Positions 12,056-22,644 of a stretch of 64,000 nt of DNA are shown here, piece after piece. The translations under genes were made by a program, and so were the position numbers. Origin of the DNA: Lepturacanthus savala (lineage: Eukaryota > Chordata > Actinopteri > Scombriformes > Trichiuridae); the NCBI GenBank assembly GCA_030544235.1, contig CM060469.1, forward strand, positions 9,756,017 through 9,820,016, read 5' to 3'. Below the pieces are notes generated by a model. It made no database searches, was not told the DNA's origin, and saw only the letters and a program-made list of their open reading frames with translations. The first letter of the stretch is position 1. Every line of letters starts with the position of its first letter.

Positions 12056-12796
12056 CTGTCAGTGAAGGGGGGAAAGAGGCATCATCAGTTTCATGTGGCA
12101 CAAACAGAACAGGTGAACACACAACTGCCGCAGAACGCACGGATCAATATATATATTTTTTAATTATTTAAGCTTAATAAATCAGAAATAATTCAAAAAT
12201 ATATATAAACGCTTTTATTTATTTATTGCGCATTGGCTGGTAAATGATCACGCGCGTTTGCTCCAGTGAGAAATATTCACAAATAAAAAAAAAAATACAC
12301 ACAAGCGCGCGTACAGCTTCGTATATTAAAGGATGTGCGTAAAACAAGCCGCCGTCGTGTTAAATAAATGATGTCAGATAAACCGTTAAATAAAAAAAAA
12401 TCGCTGAAAATGTTTGCAACTGATGGTGCGCAAACACGCGACTGCTGCAGCACAAATATTTAAATCAACTGTCCGAGACCAAACAGCTCGGGTGTTTGCC
12501 GAGAGGGAGCACGATAAACAAAATTAAAAAAAAAAAAATCATGTGATTTAGCAAAGATATAAACCTGTGAATTATAATCCGAGTGAAAAAAGTTGTCCCC
12601 CCCCCCCCTCTTCTCCCTCCCTACATGTCAAGCAACTTTGTTAGGATAGCGCGCTGCGTGGAGATGGGGGAGGATTTGGAGGCGCCTCAAGTCAATATTT
12701 GATCACAAAGTTAATATTATCTCAGGGCTAATATTGAGTTGTATAAAATGGGATCGGCTTTAGACGGGGAAAAAAATATATATTTAAGGTACCCAC
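12056..12796 (-). other. foxa2: foxa2 intron 1
   Basis: A 741-base GT-AG intron between the two coding exons (donor GTGGGT at 12791-12796, acceptor CAG at 12056-12058). It is AT-rich, with a C run at 12598-12607. A non-repetitive stretch near 12660-12760 contains TATTTGATCACAAAG- and TTAATATTATC-like sequence and may hold intronic regulatory sites. No other gene is seen. Confidence 0.85.
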
Positions 12797-12865
12797 CTCG
12801 GGCTCTCCGTAGTAGGTGCTCCAGTCGGTGTGTTCGTGTCCTTCCATTTTAACTGCTCCAAGCAT
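12797..12865 (-). CDS. foxa2: foxa2 coding exon 1 (N-terminal activation segment)
   Basis: This short first coding exon encodes [23 protein letters not shown] (read in two parts: [12 protein letters not shown] and [11 protein letters not shown]), the conserved FoxA N-terminal transactivation region. It ends in phase 0 at a GAG|GTGGGT donor. Two ATG codons stand in tandem (12866-12868 and 12863-12865). The second is chosen because vertebrate Foxa2 starts MLGAVKMEG and because it has an A at -3; starting at the first would add one Met. [11 protein letters not shown] with the AV pair supports Foxa2 (Foxa1 reads MLGTVKMEG). Confidence 0.96.
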
Positions 12866-12925
12866 CATGGAGGACTTTCACCAAGCGTCTCCCAGCAGAG
12901 GAAAAGCCAAAAAGTCTCTCTAATA

Positions 12926-13184
12926 GCAGGTGACTGGGGACCACTGGATGTGTTTGGGTCGGTCGGCGTGTCCCTTCGTCAGAGAAGACTGGCGCATGTG
13001 TGTCTTATGGAGCCGCAAGCCGTGAAATGCGTCTGTCAGTGACTGGAGTTCAAATGACGCTCCGTGCTGCCTGTTAACGCTGTGATATAGCTCTGTGCTC
13101 TAGGCAAGCCTCCAATCCCTACTTCTACGCCTTGGGCCCTATTTGAATAATCTGCTCGCACCTAGGCGTGAGACTCCTCAAGCT
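12926..13184 (-). promoter_or_regulatory. foxa2: foxa2 5' leader and proximal promoter (inner copy of inverted duplication)
   Basis: The region lies directly upstream of the foxa2 start codon in the sense direction. A TATA-like CTATATCA (13083-13090) would place transcription initiation near 13055 and give a leader of roughly 190 bases; this is inference. Upstream of it is TATTCAAATAGGGCCC. The whole block recurs in inverted orientation at 17229-17439. About 92-93 percent of aligned bases match, and the inner copy has about 30, 10 and 5 extra bases at three places. The longest perfect match is 36 bases (around 13090-13126). Confidence 0.65.
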
Positions 13185-13262
13185 TCTCCCCCCCCCCCAC
13201 ACACACACACCACACACACACACCCCACCCCACACACACTCACCCCCCCCCCCCCCCCCCAA
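13185..13262. repeat. C-rich / CA low-complexity tract upstream of foxa2 promoter
   Basis: C runs alternate with CA units; in the foxa2 sense direction it reads as G runs and TG units. It begins exactly where similarity between the two inverted promoter copies stops. Long G runs on the minus strand could adopt non-B structure. Confidence 0.9.
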
Positions 13263-16200
13263 ATCGTACACCTGCGCTGACTGAAAAGAACAGTTTCATA
13301 TGAAAAGCTTCATTATAAACTAATCTTATTGTATTTCGGAGCTGTAAAAAAAAAGGAATGTTTGGCGCTCTTCTTCCTCGCTGCGCTTTTGCGTTACGCA
13401 CACCCTCCGACGCGCGTATTCCACTTCACCCGGGCTGAAATCGTGATATATTTTTATAGTGCTGCGTTCACCGAATTTAGAGCCCATCAGCATATATATA
13501 TAAATGTTAATTAAGTCACGTCAACGCCGTTAGAGTTTGAAAACGCCATTCAGTTTTAAAGGGAATCGTAGCCCGGTATAATTAAAAATAGGATTTTCTT
13601 TTTGCAATTTCGGTTGCTATACAGTCACCCAGGCTTAAAACATTTGTTAATTGTAATATTAACCCGCTGGTAATTATGATCTTAAGGTTCGGGGTCCATT
13701 TAGAGTTCAGCGGTCCATTCAAGTGATTTTAAATCCAGTTAAGGATATCGCCACTCTGCTCCAGCTGTTGACCAATTATTTCCCAATAAAGAGCTGCCGC
13801 CTTTCTACAGAGCCAACATCTACACCAGCGTGTTAAAGTGTCTTCGATTTTCCTAAATATTTTCACCTTTATTTGCAAAAGGCGAGATTTATATCGCGCT
13901 GTATAACCCAATGCTGAATTACTGTTTCTAAATGTTTTAATTAGTGCGCAGCTTCGGAGCGCCCTCTCTCGGTTATTGCCTCCAACTGTTTGTGGCGGAG
14001 GCAGCAGAGCAGAGCTGGTGCTTTTTTTTTTTTTTATAAATCAAGCGTGTGTGGAGAATCGTTGGATCGATGGCATCTCTGCGCATTTTATCAGAGGTTT
14101 TTCGGCATTCAGTGCAAAAATAATTAAAGCCAGAGTAAACAGGGGTGCAATGGGGGGAGGGGGGGGGGTAACAACCTCAGAACCAAAGTCACCACTTATT
14201 TATCTCCTGGGTTGAGCATACAGTGCGTATCTTGTTAATAAAGGTAATTCCGTGTGTGCGTAATAACGCACAGATTCGAGTTTTTACGCGTTGTTTTACG
14301 GCGTAAAAGTTTAAATAACTGACCCAGGAGGCCATCAGACGGCGGCGAGGCCCTTAATTCTCGCAGCTTGTACAGTATTTGTATGACACAAATATCAAGG
14401 TGAGGCTACAGTCCGGTGCCAGCCACGTGTCAGTGGTTGTACATCTATTTGACTGCATATTTACGCAAGAGCATAACTATCAGTATAGAGCCCCATTAGT
14501 AAAGGCGAGTAAACCTGTCTTGTTGACGAGGGACTAACAGACTCTGCTTAACTTGGAAATGAGATCATGAGAAAAAGCTGCGTGTGTGTGTTTGAGGACT
14601 GGGGATTGCACAGAGCTTTTTCGGCCTGAGTCCGTCAGTAGGCTACAAGTTTATTTCATGTTTAATTCATTAGAAAAAGGTGATATTTTGAAAAAAAAAA
14701 TGTTGGGGAAAAATCTAACTATTTATGTAGTTTTATGAGCAGATATTTTGTGTTGAAAATACAGTGTTCACGTAAAATTACTAATAAATATACATTCCCG
14801 AATAATCTAATATATTTTTAATATTAAAATATCAAAGATTTCAATGTCACACTTATTTTGTTTCACACAAAATTGCCTATATGCTTTGTGAATGTTACAC
14901 AAGCATGTGTGAGGTTTTTCAATGTCAGGAAACTGACCTCAACTCAAACTGACCTGGATATTTCCTTCTTATATACAGTTGTAACTGAAGTATGAGCTAA
15001 GTGGTTTGAAATGGAAGCAATACCTGTAGCCATTTCGAATTTAGAGAAAGCAAGTCCTCAGTATTTTAAAATGGTCCTTGACCTGTGTGACATTATGTTC
15101 CTGAATGAGACATGTTGCTAATTCCATAGTTAATCATCAACCTGCCAGAGTCCCCTCACATGGGTGAAGGTCACATTTTGGATTTAGTCAAAAACAAAAA
15201 AAAACTGCCAGTTGTTACAGGGTATCCTTATGATACCTTTTTGTATGGGGCATAAAACACGACACTATACTTTCGTTCTTTTTTTTTAACTGAAATGGGA
15301 GATCTCTTGATGTAAATGTCTACTGAGTCTCATGCTCTAAATAACAGTAACTTGGCCTTTTATAAAGTCACGTAAAAGATATCACTACTCTTATTTTTTA
15401 ATTATTTTTTGATTTTTTCTTAAAGCTGCAGCAGAGATGAAGTGATTCATTGAAGGACTTTTTCCGGGTGGATGTGAGTCAGTTCCTGCTAATGGTGTAA
15501 GAATACAGTGATTTGTGGTGTAAGAATGCAGGGATTATAAAAGCAAAATGGAGTCAAGAACAGCAACACAATTTTCTCACACGAGACAAGAATCATAAGG
15601 CTCTCTCTTTTTTATTTATTTATTTATTTTAATATACACACACGATGTGCTGAGGAAAATATATGAATTCAAATTCTGTGCAACCTTTGTCATTATGCAT
15701 GTGCACATTTTTGGCTACAGGTGAACAATTTGCCGCGTTTTCACACAACCAGCCATGTACACTCCTGGTCGGGAGAGATTCATTCGCTTCTGTTTACAGC
15801 TTCTGTACAATAATGTGAAATCTGATTAGCTATTATTGGCAAGTGAAGAAATATAGAAGGCTAAAACCACAGAGTCTCACACCTCATGGTTCATTACAGC
15901 ACATTGATTGGATCATTACTATTGTGGCGTGTCCTACATCTCTGCCCCCGTCAGGCTAGATCTGCCACTTTTGTCGATCAATTAGCCGACATGATGATGA
16001 CCAGCGTTAGATTTCACACATTCGGGTGTGATTCCTTTAGTGGTTAGTATTGCAAGGGCAAACACAAAGGGAAGAATGTTTAATGAGTCAGTAAAAGTGG
16101 TGAAAGTGCAACACCTGCGTGTGCACAGGCCCGAAACAACACCACAAGGCCCCCTGGTTTTCTGATGGATCCGCTCAGATGCTGCCGGGTGCCTGGGAGG

Positions 16201-16390
16201 ATTTCTTGGGTGCAGGGGCATAGGGGGATGGAAACAGGGTGCTCCCTGCTCTGTGAGAGGAAGGCGGACCTTTTGGGACATTCCTTCAAACACCCAGGAG
16301 TTGTTGGCAGGAATGTGTTAACTTTAAGTTTCAACTTTCAAAGTGAGGATTTTTTTTTTTTCTCAACTGAAATTTAAAGATCCTTTTCGT
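13263..16390. other. Upstream intergenic DNA of foxa2
   Basis: No gene is recognised. The block carries FoxA-type motifs at 14135-14141 (GTAAACA) and 15791-15797 (TGTTTAC), a G run near 14155-14168, and AT-rich filler at 14640-15450. The part from about 13560 to 13960 is non-repetitive and may be regulatory. Short ORFs lack splice or family support. Confidence 0.5.
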
Positions 16391-16399
16391 GTGTGTATG

Positions 16400-16720
16400 T
16401 GTGTGTGTGTGGCTTTGTGTCCTTCCAAGCGTCCCACAATGCGGCACACGGGGCAAAGGGTTAAGCATGTAATTCATCAAAATAAAATTAATAACGAGAG
16501 AGTCTTCCTCTTTGAAAGTGCTGGAGGGGAAAAAAAAAATGTTTGCTGCCAACTTGCCTGTGGTGACAGTAAACATTCCAGAGCCGGGCTGGAGTTTGGA
16601 CTTGCCATTATCTGCCACAGCTGTGACAACGCCTGTTGGCTGCAGGTTTGTGGCTGGCCACACTGTGTTTACCTGGAAATGAATCTGAAAAGCGGCTGGA
16701 CTGGGAAGGCACACAACCCG
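16400..16720. promoter_or_regulatory. Candidate enhancer with two FoxA consensus motifs
   Basis: Non-repetitive block containing GTAAACA (16569-16575) and TGTTTAC (16666-16672) about 90 bases apart in opposite orientation, together with GGCAAAGGG and ATTAATAAC sequences. It lies about 3.5 kb upstream of the foxa2 start. FoxA2 autoregulation through such motifs is established for mammalian FoxA genes; that this block does so is inference. Confidence 0.35.
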
Positions 16721-17228
16721 GCTAAATAAAAAAAAAAAAAACGAGAGTGGTCACTGCAACGAGATGCAGTGGGAGGGAGTCCAAAGTTATTGCTGCTGGC
16801 CCCGGTGGGTCAGGGCGCAAACACAGGCGTAAACGGACTAAGGATATCCTCAAATACGCACCTTTTGATATTGAAAAAAAAGGAATGCGGTGGAGGAATG
16901 CTATTCGATATGTGTCGTGTTGACTGTGTCCGGGGCCGGATTCAATACTTTGGCTCTGGTTGTCATGTTAAAGGAGCCTATGTTGACCGCTGCCCTTCAT
17001 TTATCAAACAAGGTGACAGTTTATCTATAGGACCACAGGGGTAGAATACGCAAGGTGGGATCCCAAGAGATGCACAGATCAGATGACACTAAAGAATGCA
17101 TTTGCACTAAATAAGGGGAGGTCAGATGGTTGCGGTAGCAACTTTTTACGTTATTAAAACTAAAAGGAGATCGTAACCCGGAACAGTTGTCATCCAAAAA
17201 TAAGATCAAATTCTGGGGTTGCAGGTGC

Positions 17229-17439
17229 AGCTTGAGGAGTTTCACGCTTAGGTGTGAGGAGATTATTCAAATAGGGCCTAAGAAGTAGGGATTGGAGGCT
17301 TGCCTAGAGCACAGAGATATATCACAGCAGTATGGAGCGTCATTTGAACTGCAGCTCCATAAGACACACACACGCCAGTCTTCTCTGATGAAGGGACACG
17401 CCGACCGACCCAAACACACACCGGTCCCCAGTCACCTGC
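17229..17439 (+). promoter_or_regulatory. Inverted near-copy of the foxa2 leader/promoter (outer copy)
   Basis: The plus strand here matches the minus strand of 12926-13184. It shares the 36-base perfect block (around 17283-17318), the TATA-like GATATATCA (17315-17323), TATTCAAATAGGGCC, and the GGGACACGCCGACCGACC segment. Compared with the inner copy it lacks about 30 bases of leader, about 10 bases after the TATA-like site and about 5 bases upstream. Similarity stops abruptly at both ends, and the foxa2 start codon is not included. If active as a promoter it would drive plus-strand transcription away from foxa2. It could equally be an enhancer copy or a decaying duplicate. Confidence 0.85.
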
Positions 17440-17559
17440 CATTGGGTTTTCTAGGAAACGGCTTCAGATAAGGATTGGAATCGATTTATTAACCACATAT
17501 TTGCATTTATAAGTGCAGACCTGGTGGCTAATTTGAAAGAGAGAAATTTATAGTTGTGT

Positions 17560-18060
17560 GGTAAGCAAACAGATGGGATAAACACATGACACATGGGGGA
17601 TTTATTATTTTTATTGATTTAAAATCGATGAAGCGTCAGGAAATTGTTTATTAACCACTAATAAAGCATTTAGTTGAAGCGTATAAGACCTTTAATAAAG
17701 GTTACATTGTGAAAATTGGCCTGACTTTTTAGGTGTTTTGGATAAACGAACACGCTGGAAAAACCGTGTAGTTCGTGGGTATGTGATGTATTGTGTTCGA
17801 CTCTATAAAACCTCCACTCTGACACGGATCCTCTCAGATGTCACGGCTCCTTCTGGGCTCTGTCTGAACTTTCTAAGCAACGTGGACAGGATGTGTATTA
17901 GGGGCCAAAAGATTTAATATCACCAAATCAGCACATTGTTATTCATTAGTGGACCAACCGCAGAGTCAATACACATTTAATCACAGACTGAAGGCAATTA
18001 AAACGGGAGGGGGGCAGTAGTGCTATGTTAATTAAAGTGCCTGGGCTCCCATGGGAAGCT
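17560..18060. promoter_or_regulatory. Candidate conserved non-coding stretch
   Basis: The part from about 17880 to 18060 is free of simple repeats and rich in ATTA/TAAT homeodomain cores (TTATTCATTAG, CACATTTAATCAC, GGCAATTAAAAC). No exon is recognised. A GTAAGC at 17561-17566 could be a splice donor downstream of the outer promoter copy but has no support beyond the motif. Confidence 0.25.
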
Positions 18061-18559
18061 CTGTGTCTAAATATCACTACAATCAAGCCCGTGCCATAAT
18101 CCATGATGAGCTATTGCCGTCCACACTCTGGACCGCCGCGCTGTCAAGATCCCGTCAGAGCGGACGAGAGGGCAAACCCGGCCTGATGATTAAAAAGTTA
18201 GCGGTAATGGTCTTTCTAATCCTAACTGACTCAAGAGACATGCATGTGCACATCCGGGTGGTAGCATCCTCTAAATGTATGGATAAACCGCTTGGATTAA
18301 TAGTACGGTATGCGATAGAGGTGTAATCCAGATATTGTAGCAATCTTCAGCACTATATCTTCCTCTGATCACTATTTTCTCAAAATCTGCTGGGCTGCGA
18401 CCATCTTTGAAAGACCTCTTGAGAAAACGCACACACACACACACACACACATCTCAGCTCTACATCTATGAGAGGCTTTTGGTCCATTTCCTTTTTCCAT
18501 CAGTCAGACAGTCAGTCGGTGAGGTTTATATCTGCCGCTGTCTTATCTGTATTCCAGGC

Positions 18560-19085
18560 TGATGGGGAAATTCGAGTTTGGGATTACCTCTGACTGCTGA
18601 CCCGAGCCCATCTCAGACAACTGGCCGGCCTCGCCGCTTTCATTATCCTCATGCTTCAGAGCACCGTACACACACACACAACAAAAAAAAAATCTCACAC
18701 TCTCTCAAGCAGGGACACGTATCTGTGCCTGGCTGCGATCCCTGTTTCGTATGCATGGGGATTGAAATTAAAAAAGCCGATAGCGGGGAATTTATATCTG
18801 GGCCCGCATTAGAAGGAGAGCCTATATCTTCCGCCGGGGCAGTTGTCTCCTTCCTGTATGGGCTGAGGGCCCATCCATATGCAGATGGCTAATTTGTAGT
18901 GTTTACAGAGGAGCATAGAGGGGGCCGACAGCTCATGAAGAGGGCTGAAAAGGAGCTGCCTACGTGTCACCCCAGGAGCCCGGTGGTAAAGCCTGCCCTA
19001 CCAGAGCAACAACATAAGTGTCCAATCTGTGTTTGCTTACCCGTGGACACCGATGGCTGAGTCCTGGCCTGGGGCCTGTAAATTG

Positions 19086-19118
<33 letters not shown>

Positions 19119-19230
19119 ACAGGCCCTGACAGCTAACAGGCTATTGGGAACAGAGGCCCAATGACACAGCCACTCAACAGATTAGCACCTCATCAGCCTC
19201 CTGCAGCTCAGAACAAATACGGTCCCTGCC
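18560..19230. promoter_or_regulatory. Candidate enhancer block with FoxA and E-box motifs
   Basis: This is a long stretch of balanced composition, broken only by a T run at 19089-19119. It contains CATATGCAGATGG (E-box) followed by a FoxA consensus TGTTTAC at 18900-18906. The segments at 18720-18990 and 19120-19220 look like conserved regulatory DNA by eye. The target would most simply be foxa2, about 6 kb away. There is no alignment support. Confidence 0.3.
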
Positions 19231-19469
19231 TCCTTTAGGACACAATAGGGGCCGCCACCGCTAAACAGCCCCCCGCCAAGAGAGCCCCCGCCCCCCCCGC
19301 CCTCGTGCAGCCACAAAAACTTCCTGGTCTGGTCTTTCTCTGGGCCACAGCTGCATCAAGGGGTCCTTCCCCAGTCCCTGGCCCACCCCGACCCCAATTG
19401 GCAAGATGTGTGTATTTCAGGTGAGCAAATATTGCCACTTGCCTGAGAGTTCAATGACCAGCCCTTTCA

Positions 19470-19528
19470 GGGAGGAGGAGGAGGAGGAGGTTTTGGGGGG
19501 GGGGGGGGGGTAGGGGTAGCGGGGGGGT
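19470..19528. repeat. GGA array and poly-G tract
   Basis: GGAGGAGG units followed by TTTT and a run of about 17 G, then GGGGTAGCGGGGGGG. It has strong G-quadruplex potential on the plus strand, and sequence length here is prone to assembly error. Confidence 0.9.
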
Positions 19529-19529
19529 T

Positions 19530-22500
19530 GCGTATTGCGCCTGCCTGCTTTGCAACAAGGGTACATGTGGCCTCTCACAGCAACCAGTCCATAGGACGGG
19601 TCAGGGGAATTCTCCAGGCACAGCTGGAGTCAACAAATCAAACATACCTATATAGCTCATCTGCATTTTCCCAGACTAGGGAAACCATTTCCAGCATTCA
19701 TTTCCTCTAAACACAGCTTTTACAACAAAAGGATGACTTGATGTTCCCGACAGCAACCACACACATAGATTTGACCTTTTTTTTCCCCTGCAATATCACT
19801 GTTGGACGCTGCTGATTCATGACCTGGATGCGTGTAATTTTTTCCCTTTTTTCTCAACAACATATCAAGAAACTCCCGGTAAATGGAAAAATACACAACT
19901 CTGGTGATTCAGATTTTTTTTTTTTTTTTGGTCAAGGCTTATGGTATAAATGCCCTCTGCCGTTGCATTCATTTGTCACCAGGTTCTTAATGTGGAAAAA
20001 AAAAGACAGATAGGAAAAATAAATCGTGTGCTGTGAGATTGTATTAGAGATTGGAGATAGGGTGTTTCTTGGGATTTGTGCCCTTCATCAAGGACACGAG
20101 AAGCAAAAGTGAAGCAGCCCGGCCTCATGTGTGGGTTATCGTCAGTTACACACAGAGAAATGGAAACAGGGCAAGTCTGCGCTTTTATAAATTCTACATG
20201 AATCGGTGTCTTTATTTACTGGTCATGACTGAAACGCTGTATGGCGCCGATGAAAGGCCACCAACAAGCCCCTCGGATGAAGGGTGAGACCACAGCTGAA
20301 GACACATGACCTGCTTAGGTAAAGGGCTGTAACTAGCTGTGTATTAGGTCGAACTGTGATATGTCAGGGCTGAAGACCACCTTGATCACCCCCCCTCTCT
20401 CTGGAAGTCAAACAGAAGTGTGGGTAGCCATGTCCTGGGAGGCCTTCTCTGCCATCACGGCGAAATGGAACCGGACCAGAAAGTAAACAAGATCTCTCCC
20501 CATCTCTCCCCAAGCCCAGGCCAACCTTGTCCGGGTGATGGGTTTTTCTGTTGTTCTGTTTGTTTGCTTGTTTGGTCTGGAGCCCATGGATACCCAGCAT
20601 GGAGTAAGAGAGGAGAAGCGGAAGGAAGACATGGAGGAGAGGAGCTGGAGGGAGCTGGCATGTGTGTGTGTATGTGTGGGGGGGGTCCGGGATGCGTAAC
20701 ACACGGACCTCCCCTTGAGGTGACGAGAGACCTGCCGAGAAGCTACCAGGCAAAGCTGCTCCGCAAATACACATGGACCAAAGGATCAGGGCAACAAAAG
20801 ACAGATCACTGTCTCTGATCCTGCAGAAGATGTTATTTCTGATTCGCGTCTCATTGCACAATCATGATGATTCTCTCTCAAAGAAGTTCTCTAAGGTTTG
20901 CTTAAAAGGAAAGGCCTATGCGTTTAGAACACGTGAAACACCTTTTTATTCATTTCTAACTCCTGTGGACAGCAATGCATAGGATAACACGGCTCATGGC
21001 CTGTGTAGATCCAGAGGCTTCACACATACACTGTGTCAGGTCAGAGAAGAAAAACTATTCCACTACAATTTCACTGGATTAACCTACAGAGACTGACACC
21101 TTCTGGCAGCACGGAGAACTGCTCTCTCTGTCAATATAGGCTAAGAAAACTAATACAGGCAGTGTCCCTAAATGACACAAGGCATGACATGGGCCCCACG
21201 GCATGACTCACTCACTTACATCTTAATAATATAGGGCCTGTTACGTCATTGAGGTTTTGCAAACTCATTCTGAGTGAAAAATGATTGCAAAACCAGTTCA
21301 TAGATCCTCTCCAGTCATATACATAAACAGAAATTCTCTCTGATAAAAATAATAATTTGAAGATTTAATCGTTTTCCACATTTTAAAAAAATTTAGAATG
21401 GAAGTAGGTCTCATTTCAGACGTTTAACTGCTTGATATAGGATGTCTCCTACCTTTTACACTGAAAGGCCATTTATCCATGAATGCACTAAATGCTTTCA
21501 GTTTCCACATCACAATTTGTAGTGGACCGGGATTGGCTCGTCACAAAAAACTACTCAGAGGAACTTTTCCCCCCTTCAGCAGATTAATGTGAAAAGATCT
21601 GCAGAAAGGCACGAGTTAGTCAAACTTTTTACAGCTGTCCAGCCAGAGGAGGGAGACATTGCGCCTTATTCAGCTCTGACTTCTTGTCTCCTTAATCTAA
21701 ATCACTGCGTGCACACCCCCTTTCCACATATATTTAGATTTTACTAACACACGCTATTTTAAATGAAGTGATGTGGTGGGCAGGTTTTGTTTACTTCATT
21801 TACGGCTGAATGTGTCGAACCAACTCAATGAACCCTGTTGTGTTTGGTTCTGCTCTGTGTATAAATGCCTCTTGTCACCCCCACAGGGGTTAATGGGGTC
21901 ATTTGGCCTATGAAGGAAGTCCACATCTTGAAATCATTCAGAAAAAAACAGATAAAGGAGAGCAGTATTGAATATCGTTCAGAGAGAGAGAGAATAAAAG
22001 TGTGTTTTCAACTTCTCATCAGTGGCTATTATAAGATAGCGCTGCAATAACGCTACTCATGATTGCTAACAGTGGTCGGCCAGTATCTTGGCACAATGAA
22101 CATTGGTAGAGGAATCGGGGGGGGGAGCACACTTCAAAGATTTAGGTAAATTAATGACAGCTGTCCATTCACGGTAGATTATGGCAGACTCTACCTTTAA
22201 ACAATAGGCCTATTCAGGAGAACAATCCAAAAATAAGAACATTTTATTCATACTGCTGGAGTCGAAACCCCCCCGTTTGATACTTGAAGGGCTTCCATGA
22301 TAGCATTTATCATGAGGGATTTCAAAGTCTTTCACAAACCCCCACATCACCGCCACCCTCTTTAACCATGTCATTTACTCCCTTGCGGTGAGCGGCCGGC
22401 CCGGCAAACTGCTCGGTGTGGTGCTACAATCATATCCAGCTGCTGAGAATGGGATCTGACATGTGCAACCACTACACACTCGCTCGCTCTTCATGATGCA

Positions 22501-22640
22501 ACGTGCAAAAGAGCTACAGGCCGTCTTTGAACGAGCATGTATCGGCATACAAATTCAAAAAAAAAAACTATTTTTAGGTCAAGCTCAGCGGAGAGGCAAG
22601 AAAAGAAAAGACAGACCTTTGAGGAATCATTTTCCTTCTC
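19530..22640. other. Intergenic DNA between foxa2 upstream region and prkd3 3' end
   Basis: No gene is recognised. FoxA-type motifs occur at 20483-20489 and 21788-21794. A TG/G tract lies at about 20660-20686. The short Ser/Pro-rich ORFs between 20364 and 20861 have no splice support or recognisable family. Confidence 0.5.
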
Positions 22641-22644
22641 AGTT

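Noticed and set aside
11511..12140. Second long ORF overlapping foxa2 in another minus frame
   Set aside because: His/Glu/Gly-rich shadow of the real frame; it runs across the exon 2 splice acceptor into the intron.
11060..12163. 367-codon plus-strand ORF antisense to foxa2
   Set aside because: It mirrors the GC-rich foxa2 coding exon. Its Val/His/Gly/Arg-rich translation has no family look, and the opposite strand clearly encodes Foxa2.
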